From [Eubacterium] yurii (GTDB taxonomy: Bacteria; Bacillota; Clostridia; Peptostreptococcales; Filifactoraceae): a stretch of 64,000 bases of DNA. Below are positions 55,717-63,506 of the stretch, piece by piece. Under the pieces are notes generated by a model. That model was not told the origin of the DNA and did not search any database. It saw only the letters and a program-made list of their open reading frames with translations. Position 1 is the stretch's first letter. Each line of letters starts with the position of its first letter. Location: positions 1 through 64,000 of the forward strand of contig FUZS01000015.1 in assembly GCA_900167215.1 (NCBI GenBank), given 5' to 3'. The position numbers and the translations under genes were made by a program.

Positions 55717-55774
55717 AGAAAAGCTCTTTACAAATGAAAGATGAGTATACATCAGTTTTGTAAAGAGCTTTTCT
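55717..55774. terminator. Bidirectional terminator between mutS and etfA
   Basis: A perfect 17-bp stem (AGAAAAGCTCTTTACAAA with the inverse) and a 21-nt loop, with A and T tracts inside the arms. A free family C end (reading TACTAAAATTTAATAGAAT on the minus strand) is nearby at 55827-55845. Confidence 0.85.
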
Positions 55775-55891
55775 ACTAATATCTTGCTTTGTATATACTT
55801 TAAATTATAAAATTTCATTATTTGTAATTCTATTAAATTTTAGTATTGCACGTCTAAAATAATATTTACAGTTCAAAGTTTTTTCAATTTA

Positions 55892-56929
55892 TTAAAGCTC
55901 TAAGAAGTCTTTGTCTTTAAGAGATTGTATAATTGAAGGAATGACCTCATACAAATCTCCCACTATACCGTAATCGCAGATATCAAATATAGGAGCACTT
56001 GCGTCCTTATTTATTGCTACGATATATTTTGATTCCTGCATTCCGGCTTGATGTTGTATCGCTCCGCTTATTCCGCAAGCAATGTACAAATCCGGATGTA
56101 CAGTTGTACCAGTTTGACCGACTTGATGAACCTGCTCTATCCATCCCGAGTCAACTGCCGCTCTCGATGAGCCTACTTCTCCCTTGATTGCGTCTGCAAG
56201 TTGCCTTATAAGTTCGAATCCTTCCTTGCCTTTAAGTCCTCTTCCACCTGATACTACAATTTTGGCTTCTGCAAGATTTACTCTTTTACCGCCTAAGTCT
56301 TCTTTTTTTATCAGTTTTGCTCTGATGTCCTCTTCTTTTAGATTTGGAGTAATTTTTTCTACAGTTCCGGATTTTGTTTCGCTAAACTTAGCTTTTTCCA
56401 TCACTCCCGGTCTTACTGTAGACATCTGAGGTCTATTTTTAGGACAAATTATTGTTGCCATAAGATTTCCGCCAAATGCAGGTCTTGTTTGCAGTAGTTT
56501 GTTGTCATTTTCATCTATTTCAAGTTTTGTACAATCAGCAGTAAGTCCTGTGCCTAATTTTGCAGACAGTCTTGGACCCAAATCCCTACCTATAGAAGTT
56601 GCCCCTATTAAGACTATCTCAGGTTTTTTATCAGTGATTACATCTTTTATAGCTATGGCATAGGCGTCTGTATTGTAGTCTTTAAGTAGAGGATGTTCTA
56701 TGCAAATTACACTATCTACTCCGTAATGCAACAATTTATCTGCCTGTTCTTCAATATCACAACCGGCAATTATGACACTTAGTTTTTTTCCAAGTTTGTC
56801 TGCAAGTTTTTTACCTTCTCCTATTAATTCTATAGTTACAGGATGTATGTTGGAGTCGATTTGTTCACCTACTACAAATACACTATTATAATCGTTTAAG
56901 TTTATATCTTGATTTACCTTTGCTCTCAC
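55892..56929 (-). CDS. etfA: Electron transfer flavoprotein alpha subunit (second set)
   Basis: 345 residues from a GTG start behind an AGGGGG site. Domain I residues 1-205, then the FAD domain: V-S-G-G-R-G-L-K-G-K-E-G, G-S-S-R-A-A-V-D, V-G-Q-T-G-T-T-V, A-C-G-I-S-G-A-I-Q-H-Q-A-G-M and A-I-N-K-D-A-S-A-P-I-F. Full canonical motifs, and closely similar to the EtfA part fused in 38748-40688. It follows etfB by 11 bp and acd by a further 10 bp, forming an acd-etfB-etfA unit in which ETF exchanges electrons with the dehydrogenase. Confidence 0.95.
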   Translation of the reverse strand: MRAKVNQDINLNDYNSVFVVGEQIDSNIHPVTIELIGEGKKLADKLGKKLSVIIAGCDIEEQADKLLHYGVDSVICIEHPLLKDYNTDAYAIAIKDVITDKKPEIVLIGATSIGRDLGPRLSAKLGTGLTADCTKLEIDENDNKLLQTRPAFGGNLMATIICPKNRPQMSTVRPGVMEKAKFSETKSGTVEKITPNLKEEDIRAKLIKKEDLGGKRVNLAEAKIVVSGGRGLKGKEGFELIRQLADAIKGEVGSSRAAVDSGWIEQVHQVGQTGTTVHPDLYIACGISGAIQHQAGMQESKYIVAINKDASAPIFDICDYGIVGDLYEVIPSIIQSLKDKDFLEL

Positions 56930-56940
56930 AAAATCACCCC

Positions 56941-57738
56941 CTATACTAAATTTACTTCTGACAATTTCATAATAAGTTTGTCAGTGATTTCTTTTACTGT
57001 TTGACCTTCAATAATCTGTGAGCTTTTACTTTTGACAGGTACAAAAGATTTATATACATTTGTTGGTGAGCCTTTAAGGCCTATTTGACTTTCGTCTACT
57101 TTCAAGTCTTCAAAGCTGATTACATTAATCTTACTTTCGCTGTCATCTCCATAATTTTCTATTATTCCTCTTACAGTAGGATATCTTGGTGTGTTGAGTT
57201 CCTTGATTGCTGTAAGTAGAACAGGAGTTTTTACCTCGTAAGTATAGTCTCCATTTTCAGTAAATCTTTTTACCTTTAGAACATCCCAGTCAAGTTCTAT
57301 TTCTTTTACATAGGTAATTTGAGCTATGTCTAAAAATTCAGCTATCTCAGGGCCTACTTGCGCAGTATCACCATCTATTGCTTGTCTACCGCAAAGTATT
57401 ATGTCATAGTCTCCTATTTTCTCTATTGCAGAGGCAATTATAGTTGCAGTAGCCCATGTGTCTGAACCGCCAAATTTTCTATCACTTATCAAAAATACTT
57501 CGTCTGCTCCCATACTAAGTGCCTCTCTTAATATCTCCTTTGCTTGGGGAGGTCCCATACTTAAGACAGCAACAGATGCACCGTATTTATCCTTAAGTTG
57601 TAGCGCTGATTCTAAGGCATTTTTATCATCAGGATTCATTATGCTTTTTACTCCGTCCCTGATTAGAGTTCCTGTTTCCTGATTTATCTTTACTTCATTG
57701 GTATCAGGTACCTGTTTTATACACACGACAATTTTCAT
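56941..57738 (-). CDS. etfB: Electron transfer flavoprotein beta subunit (second set, bifurcating type)
   Basis: 265 residues. The cofactor block at 122-130 reads D-G-D-T-A-Q-V-G-P within C-G-R-Q-A-I-D-G-D-T-A-Q-V-G-P-E-I-A-E. This is the form found in clostridial ETFs that carry a second FAD in the beta-side site and bifurcate electrons from NADH to ferredoxin and crotonyl-CoA-type acceptors. Bifurcation here is inferred from that resemblance. It sits 10 bp after acd and 11 bp before etfA. Confidence 0.95.
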   Translation of the reverse strand: MKIVVCIKQVPDTNEVKINQETGTLIRDGVKSIMNPDDKNALESALQLKDKYGASVAVLSMGPPQAKEILREALSMGADEVFLISDRKFGGSDTWATATIIASAIEKIGDYDIILCGRQAIDGDTAQVGPEIAEFLDIAQITYVKEIELDWDVLKVKRFTENGDYTYEVKTPVLLTAIKELNTPRYPTVRGIIENYGDDSESKINVISFEDLKVDESQIGLKGSPTNVYKSFVPVKSKSSQIIEGQTVKEITDKLIMKLSEVNLV

Positions 57739-57748
57739 TTTCTCACCT

Positions 57749-58885
57749 CTATCCTAACACAGCTCTTGAAATAACTAATTTGTGAATTTCAGAAGTACCT
57801 TCATATATTTCAGTTATCTTTGCATCACGGTACATTCTCTCAAGAGGATAGTCCTGCATATATCCATATCCTCCGTGTATTTGCAGAGCAAGGTTTGTTA
57901 CAAATCTTGCATTTTCTGATGCGTTAAGTTTTGCCATGGCAGCTTCCTTACTATGTGGCATACCTTGAGCTTTTAAACTTGCCGCCCTGTATATCATCCA
58001 CTTTGCACATTCTGTTTTTGTACTCATCTCTGCTATATACCATTGTAGACCTTGAAGATTAGCAATAGGTTTTGAAAACTGTACCCTTTCATGCATGTAC
58101 TTGACACTTTCATCTATTGCACCTTCCGCAATTCCAAGTGCCTGAGCAGCTACACCTATTCTTGCTCCGTCAAGCATTATCATAGCTATTTTAAATCCTT
58201 GACCTTCTTTGCCTACAAGGTTTGCTTGCGGTACTCTGCAATTGTCAAAAATCAATTCAGATGTTTCAGAGGCTCTTATTCCAAGCTTATGTTCTATCTT
58301 TCCTATAGAAAATCCTGGAGTTCCCTTAGGTACTATTATTGCGCTTAATCCCTTAAGTCCCTTTGACGGATCGGTAAGTGCAAATACAAGAACAAAGTCT
58401 GCATGTGCTCCACCTGTAATAAAGCATTTTGTTCCATTTATTATATAGTCATCTCCGTCTTTTTCAGCCCTTGTTTTAGCAGCCCCTGCATCTGAGCCTG
58501 CATTAGGTTCTGTAAGCGCAAATGCACCGTGCTTTCCTCCGTTTGATACCAGTGGAAGGTATTTTTGTTTTTGTTCCTCAGTTCCAAATTTCAAGATAGA
58601 TTGACCGAAGATACCGTGTATGGATAATATACCGCCTGTTGAAGCACATTTTTTAGAGATTTCTTCAACAACTATACATTTTATTATGTCATCTCCTCCT
58701 GAGCCACCGTACTTTGTAGGTATTCCTATACCGGTGAATCCGCATTTTACCATTTTATCAAATGTTTCCTGAGGGTATCTTGATTCCCTGTCTATTTCCT
58801 CAGCCAAGGGTGCAACTTCTTTTTCAGCAAAGTCCCTTGCAACTTCTCTTATCTTTTCCTCTATGGCATTGAATTTAATCTCCAT
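57749..58885 (-). CDS. Acyl-CoA dehydrogenase (short-chain/enoyl-CoA reductase type)
   Basis: 378 residues, full length. FAD and substrate motifs F-A-L-T-E-P-N-A-G-S-D, C-F-I-T-G-G, G-I-R-A-S-E-T-S-E-L, and the catalytic Glu in I-Y-E-G-T-S-E-I. With the adjoining etfB-etfA it probably works in the reductive direction, as crotonobetainyl-CoA, butyryl-CoA or acrylyl-CoA reductases do. A perfect 13-bp stem-loop sits just upstream of its AAGGAGG site (58906-58936). The gap to the CoA-transferase gene (266 bp) contains a family A repeat. Confidence 0.95.
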   Translation of the reverse strand: MEIKFNAIEEKIREVARDFAEKEVAPLAEEIDRESRYPQETFDKMVKCGFTGIGIPTKYGGSGGDDIIKCIVVEEISKKCASTGGILSIHGIFGQSILKFGTEEQKQKYLPLVSNGGKHGAFALTEPNAGSDAGAAKTRAEKDGDDYIINGTKCFITGGAHADFVLVFALTDPSKGLKGLSAIIVPKGTPGFSIGKIEHKLGIRASETSELIFDNCRVPQANLVGKEGQGFKIAMIMLDGARIGVAAQALGIAEGAIDESVKYMHERVQFSKPIANLQGLQWYIAEMSTKTECAKWMIYRAASLKAQGMPHSKEAAMAKLNASENARFVTNLALQIHGGYGYMQDYPLERMYRDAKITEIYEGTSEIHKLVISRAVLG

Positions 58886-58905
58886 AGTTTCCTCCTTACT
58901 GACAA

Positions 58906-58936
58906 GTAGACATATACAGGCTTTGTATATGTCTAC
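58906..58936 (-). promoter_or_regulatory. Perfect 13-bp inverted repeat in the acd leader
   Basis: GTAGACATATACA (58906-58918) and TGTATATGTCTAC (58924-58936) around a 5-nt loop, about 20 bp before the acd start on the minus strand. There is no T-tract, so it is not a normal terminator. It could be an operator or an mRNA stabilising/processing stem. Confidence 0.5.
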
Positions 58937-58997
58937 TCCAAATAAAAATCAACAAAATTTTTAGCTTCAATACTTCTATTGTATAATATAATGATTA

Positions 58998-59112
58998 TAC
59001 TAAACACCATTTATATTACCAAGTATTTATTTTGAATGACTCTATCCATGGTAGAGATTTTCAATAACTTTTTTGTAACATAACTACACGGCTTTTTAAC
59101 AGGTTTTTAGTA
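58998..59112 (+). repeat. Family A MITE-like repeat, subtype A2, inside an operon
   Basis: 115 bp, TACTAAACACCATTTATATT to AACAGGTTTTTAGTA. It lies between the CoA-transferase and acd genes and is highly similar to 48731-48845. Confidence 0.7.
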
Positions 59113-59151
59113 TTAATAGTATTTACAATTATAGATAAATATTAAAATAAC

Positions 59152-60360
59152 TTATTTTTTAGCAAGTATATTTTTATCGTAGAGCTCTTTTATTTCATCT
59201 TGATTATAGCCTATTTCCTTGAGTATATCGTCATTATGCTCTCCTATAGTAGGTGCATCCCTATCTATATTTACTTCTATATTTCCAAATTTTACAGGAG
59301 TCATAGCCATCATATTTTTGCTCTTATTTCTGTTTTCAAATTCAAAAATATAGTTGTTTGCAATAGCTTGAGGATCAGTAAGCACCTCTTGGACATGTTG
59401 TATTTTTTCATGGGCAATGTCCAATTTTTCCAATCTTTCAACCATTTCATCCCTTGTGAATTTCAAGAAGCCTTCATCTATTATCTTAATGAATTCAGGA
59501 GCATTTTTCTTTGCTTCCAAAGTAGTGTTGAATCTTGCATCTTCAAGCAGGTCTTCCCTTTGGATAGCTTCAAGTAAAGCCGGATAATAGCGTTCATGCT
59601 CCAATATACTTAGGAATATCCATTTGTCATCCTTGCACTTATATGAATTTATTACAGGAGATATAGCATTTTTTCTTGTCTTAGGATACTTATCATCAAA
59701 CTGTGTTGAGCCAATTAAGGCACTTAAGTTCCATATAGCCTGTCCAAAGAGTGAAACCATTACCTTTTGACCTTTTCCTGTTTTTTGTTGTTCATAAAGT
59801 GCTGCACATATTCCACCTGCAAGACTGCATGAAGTAGTCGCATCACCAAATCCTATAGCAGGATTTACTGTAGTTCCTACCTCTGCTATGTCTATCATAG
59901 CACCACTTCTTGCCCAAAATGCCACTGTATCAAATCCGGGATTATCCTTAGCAGGACCATAGTCTCCAAATCCGTTTATTTGTCCCCAGATTATATGAGG
60001 GTGTTTTTTTGACATTGTTTCATAGTCAAGACCCAATCTCTTAAGAGCGCCTGTTCTATAGCTTGATATGAATACATTGGCATCTTTTAGGAGCTTATCC
60101 ATTATTTCCAAGCCTTTTTCTTCTTTTAGGTTTATTGAAATTCCTCTTTTGTTGCAGTTATATACACTGTAAAAAGGATTTATTTCATTGTCATCTACAG
60201 GCATAGTCATTGTAGCTCCTGTCTTTCTTCCCGGATCACCAAAGCTTGGTTCCACCTTTATTACATCAGCGCCCCAGTCAGCCAATATTCTGGCACTTCC
60301 CGGACCTGCCACAAAATATGTCAAATCTATTACCTTTACTCCTTTTAATGGTTGATTCAT
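59152..60360 (-). CDS. Type III acyl-CoA transferase (CaiB/BaiF/HadA/FldA family)
   Basis: 402 residues, the usual length. Start L-K-G-V-K-V-I-D-L-T-Y-F-V-A-G-P-G-S-A-R-I-L-A-D-W-G-A-D-V-I-K-V-E-P, then N-K-R-G-I-S-I-N-L, G-Y-G-like G-F-G-D-Y-G-P, and the catalytic Asp173 in A-I-G-F-G-D-A-T. The N-P-G-F-D-T-V-A-F-W-A-R-S-G region is close to that of HadA/FldA (2-hydroxyacyl transferases) and of CaiB. It would move CoA from a product acyl-CoA to an incoming acid. Substrate cannot be fixed from sequence. GGAGG precedes the ATG. The next upstream gene, the permease, is 381 bp away. Confidence 0.92.
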   Translation of the reverse strand: MNQPLKGVKVIDLTYFVAGPGSARILADWGADVIKVEPSFGDPGRKTGATMTMPVDDNEINPFYSVYNCNKRGISINLKEEKGLEIMDKLLKDANVFISSYRTGALKRLGLDYETMSKKHPHIIWGQINGFGDYGPAKDNPGFDTVAFWARSGAMIDIAEVGTTVNPAIGFGDATTSCSLAGGICAALYEQQKTGKGQKVMVSLFGQAIWNLSALIGSTQFDDKYPKTRKNAISPVINSYKCKDDKWIFLSILEHERYYPALLEAIQREDLLEDARFNTTLEAKKNAPEFIKIIDEGFLKFTRDEMVERLEKLDIAHEKIQHVQEVLTDPQAIANNYIFEFENRNKSKNMMAMTPVKFGNIEVNIDRDAPTIGEHNDDILKEIGYNQDEIKELYDKNILAKK

Positions 60361-60741
60361 TTTTTTCCTCCTATGATATATATTACTAATAAAATCTTAT
60401 ATAAATAACAGATAAAACTTATGACGTCTTAAAGACTATTTATTCAAAATTAAAAAGTAAATAAAATATTTTACTATAATTTATAGTTATAAAATTTATG
60501 CATTATTATAAATTTAAGCTAAATATATTTGTAATTTCAGTTTAAGTTTTTAAAATTTAATTGAAATCAGAAAATATAATAAAGGCTCTATAACAGTAAA
60601 TTTCAGTATAATTATTAAAATTAAAGTAAATTAGTTTGAAAATTTCTACTGAATTAATTTGAAGTGATAGCAAGATATCTTGTTAAAAGAAAGATAATAA
60701 TGTCTACCGATACAAACTCATTACAATAAAAAGCTGACTTC
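60361..60741. other. Gap inside the minus-strand acyl-CoA operon
   Basis: AT-rich, no ORF, no terminator hairpin and no -24/-12 promoter found, so read-through from the permease gene is possible. Confidence 0.4.
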
Positions 60742-62064
60742 TTATGGTAAATTAGGGAATAGAGTAAATAATAATACGCCTACTAAAGTACCGAGGAACG
60801 GAACTACAACAGTTAAGTTGAACACCGGACCGTAAGCGTCCTTATGCGTTTCGTTACAAACACCATTAGTAACAGTAACTATATAGCCGTTATGTGGCAA
60901 AGAGTCAAGTGATGAAGAAGATATAGCCATTATACGAGCTACAGCACCCGGATCTACACCTTTTGCTATAAATACAGGTCCAAGTAATGGTGCAGCAATG
61001 CCAAGTCCACCTGAAGCAGATCCGCATATACCTGCAATGACAGTAGTACCTATTGCAAGTCCAAGTGTTGCAGGACCCGGTATGTCAGTCATTGCTTTTA
61101 CTATAGTTTCAAATGCAGCAGCACCTTTCACCACTGAGCCGAATCCTACGACAGCACAAGTATTTGTAATGGAAAATACCGTACTTTTTATAGCATTGCC
61201 AAGCTCATTAGAAATCTCGGATTTCTTGATAAAATTATGCATCAAAACCATGGTTAAGATAGTTCCTATTAATAGTCCTGTTTCAAGATGCAAAATATTT
61301 TTTCCTTCAGCATTTTTAATATTGATTATAACAACTGTAACTATTAGAGGTATTAATGCTATCAATCCGTTTGGAAGATTTTCTTGAGAAGTGAAAACAT
61401 CTCCGTCTTTAGCTACGAAGTGAGCACCATTTTTCTTTTCCTTTTGAACCATTTTGTAAAGCCAGATACAACCAACTACAAGCATGAATCCTGAGCTTAA
61501 AAATCCGTTTACTGCTCCTGCCATAATACTAGTTCCCAAAGCATTTGCTATTATAGCGTTATGTATTTGGGGAGCACCCGGGGCAATCATTGCAAAGGTA
61601 GAGCATCCGAAACAAAGGGCAGCAGGTATGAATCTTCTTGGAAGATCAGCCTCATGGAAAACTTGAAGTGCTATGGGGAAAACAGCAAAACTGATAACAA
61701 AGGCACTTACGCCACCATATCCCAATATACCGCAGGCAAGGGGTATAGCTATTAATGCCTTATCACTGCCAAGAGCTTTTATAAGCATTCTTGCAATAGC
61801 TTTGGCTCCGCTTGTCATCTCCATTGCTTTTCCCATCAATGTACCGGTCAAAAATACGAAGAAATTTGCCTGTAAGAAACCGACAAAGCCGGTCATATAG
61901 TTAGTTTTATAAGCGTCATACATATTTATCTTACCTGTAATTGCAACTACCGCAGTGCAGGCAAAAGCTATCAAAAATATATTGATGCCTCTCATTACAA
62001 GTATTACCAGTAAAACCATCGCCACGATAATACCGAAAATACTTAAGAGAATTTCAAAATTCAT
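60742..62064 (-). CDS. GntP family permease
   Basis: 440 residues with about 12 membrane helices. Typical GntP features are the start with two helices, G-I-L-G-Y-G-G-V-S-A-F-V near 115 and A-P-G-A-P-Q-I-H-N-A near 161. Further on are G-G-L-G-I-A-A-P near 350 and S-L-D-S-L-P-H-N-G-Y-I-V near 385. GntP carriers import gluconate, citrate-like or short hydroxy acids (for instance 3-hydroxybutyrate in some bacteria) with a proton or sodium. Located between a crotonase and a CoA-transferase gene, it probably brings in the hydroxy or unsaturated acid that the other enzymes use. GAGGAGG upstream. Confidence 0.93.
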   Translation of the reverse strand: MNFEILLSIFGIIVAMVLLVILVMRGINIFLIAFACTAVVAITGKINMYDAYKTNYMTGFVGFLQANFFVFLTGTLMGKAMEMTSGAKAIARMLIKALGSDKALIAIPLACGILGYGGVSAFVISFAVFPIALQVFHEADLPRRFIPAALCFGCSTFAMIAPGAPQIHNAIIANALGTSIMAGAVNGFLSSGFMLVVGCIWLYKMVQKEKKNGAHFVAKDGDVFTSQENLPNGLIALIPLIVTVVIINIKNAEGKNILHLETGLLIGTILTMVLMHNFIKKSEISNELGNAIKSTVFSITNTCAVVGFGSVVKGAAAFETIVKAMTDIPGPATLGLAIGTTVIAGICGSASGGLGIAAPLLGPVFIAKGVDPGAVARIMAISSSSLDSLPHNGYIVTVTNGVCNETHKDAYGPVFNLTVVVPFLGTLVGVLLFTLFPNLP

Positions 62065-62081
62065 ATAAATTCCTCCTCTAA

Positions 62082-62882
62082 TTAGCGATTTTTAAATTCA
62101 GCTTTTCTCTTTTCTAAAAATGCGTACATACCTTCCTTTTTATCTTCGCTTGCAAATGAAAGAGCTGCTAAGTCCTTTTCAAGCTCCAAGGCATTATCCA
62201 AATCCAAGTCAAGTCCGCTATTTATAGCAACTTTTGCATATCTAACTGCAATAGGGGCTTTTTCAAGTATCAGATTCATCATCTTTTTAGCCTCATCTAT
62301 GAGATTTTCGGCTTCAACAACTTTATTTACAAGTCCCATTGTAAGAGCTTCATCAGCTTGTATCAATCTACCAGTGTAAATCAAATCCTTTGCTCTTCCT
62401 GCTCCTATCAATCTTGAAAGTCTTTGTGTTCCACCAAAACAAGGAATTACGCCCAAGTTAACTTCAGGTTGACCAAAAACTGCCTTATCAGATGCAATTC
62501 TAAGGTCGCAACTCATTGCAAGTTCGCAGCCTCCACCCAATGCATATCCGTTTATTGCAGCTATTACAGGTTTTTCAAGATCTTCAAGCTTGTTAAATAT
62601 CTTTTGAGCAAAGTTAGCATAAGTTCTACCTTCTTCTGCTCCATAGTCTTTCATCTGTGAAATATCAGCGCCTGCCACAAAGGCTTTTCCTTCACCTGTC
62701 AATATAACTCCTAAAATATCTCTTTCTTCTTCCAGAAATCTTATAATCTCCAAGAGTTCAGATAGAGTATCATTATTTAATGCGTTCATGGCTTTAGGCC
62801 TGTTCATCGTGATGATTAAAATGTTTTGTTCTCTTTCCACTTTGATATTTTTCAGTTCATCAAAGTTGATTTTGTTTGGCAT
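62082..62882 (-). CDS. Enoyl-CoA hydratase/isomerase (crotonase) family protein
   Basis: 266 residues from the ATG at 62882, which has a perfect AGGAGGT site; an ATG at 62924 would lie at the transcription start predicted from the -24/-12 promoter. Crotonase signatures: A-F-V-A-G-A-D-I near 70, and the oxyanion and catalytic region G-G-G-C-E120-L-A and F-G-Q-P-E140-V-N-L-G. Both glutamates of true hydratases are present with the normal 20-residue spacing. It probably dehydrates a 3-hydroxyacyl-CoA or hydrates the enoyl-CoA, like CaiD. First gene of the operon; the permease follows after 17 bp. Confidence 0.93.
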   Translation of the reverse strand: MPNKINFDELKNIKVEREQNILIITMNRPKAMNALNNDTLSELLEIIRFLEEERDILGVILTGEGKAFVAGADISQMKDYGAEEGRTYANFAQKIFNKLEDLEKPVIAAINGYALGGGCELAMSCDLRIASDKAVFGQPEVNLGVIPCFGGTQRLSRLIGAGRAKDLIYTGRLIQADEALTMGLVNKVVEAENLIDEAKKMMNLILEKAPIAVRYAKVAINSGLDLDLDNALELEKDLAALSFASEDKKEGMYAFLEKRKAEFKNR

Positions 62883-62933
62883 AATCAAACCTCCTACAAA
62901 AATTAAAATAATAACATCTGACAATAAATTATT

Positions 62934-62949
62934 AGCAATAATTGTGCCA
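62934..62949 (-). promoter_or_regulatory. Sigma-54 (-24/-12) promoter of the crotonase operon
   Basis: On the minus strand TGGCAC-AATTA-TTGCT, identical to the consensus TGGCAC-N5-TTGCW, with GG and GC 10 bp apart. It predicts transcription from about 62923 and a leader of about 40 nt to the crotonase ATG. Confidence 0.85.
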
Positions 62950-63090
62950 ACAAATAAATTTTTTGCTTTTTTATTGATTTATTATAAGATGAATCTTGAA
63001 TTTACATTTAAAATATGAGTAAAAAATAAATAAATTAAATTATTTTTTGAAATATTTTTACTAAGAAATTTTATTTTAAATTATATAAGT

Positions 63091-63128
63091 ATGTCTTATT
63101 TTTGAGATTATGTATCTTTTTTGAGACA
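63091..63128. promoter_or_regulatory. Two adjoining 19-bp enhancer-like repeats
   Basis: ATGTCTTATTTTTGAGATT (63091-63109) followed directly by ATGTATCTTTTTTGAGACA (63110-63128). The second forms a dyad TGTATC-N6-GAGACA. They lie 140-180 bp upstream of the -24 element, the usual place for binding sites of sigma-54 activators. Confidence 0.5.
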
Positions 63129-63182
63129 AGAAGACATTAAATACTAATAAATAGCAAAAATGTAAAAAAATTTAGAATATTA

Positions 63183-63201
63183 ATGTATCAAATTTGAGAT
63201 T
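63183..63201. promoter_or_regulatory. Third 19-bp enhancer-like repeat
   Basis: ATGTATCAAATTTGAGATT, same pattern as the pair at 63091-63128, with a central palindrome TCAAATTTGA. The rest of the 62883-63506 gap holds no gene. Confidence 0.45.
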
Positions 63202-63506
63202 TTAAACTTGCTTTTTTTATTTATTTCTAATAAAATATGCTTTAGATATTATTAGATTAAAAAATAAAAAAAGAGTAATATTAGAAAATATATCTACAAG
63301 ATAAGCTAGATATATTTTTGTCTTTATCTTACAGCTGCAAAACTTAATAAAATACTGACGAAGAAAATTATTTAAATTTTATGCTGATTTTAAATGATTA
63401 AGCCTATTTTGTAAGATGTTTCAAATAACATTATTTGTTCAACTTACAATAATAAATTAACTGATAAGAATAGAGATATATATTATGAACTATATTGAGG
63501 TAAGAA

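Noticed and set aside
3177-59112. Family A repeats as a CRISPR array or as REP-type terminators
   Set aside because: They are dispersed singly in both orientations, about 110 bp long, bordered by TA, and not regularly spaced with unique spacers.
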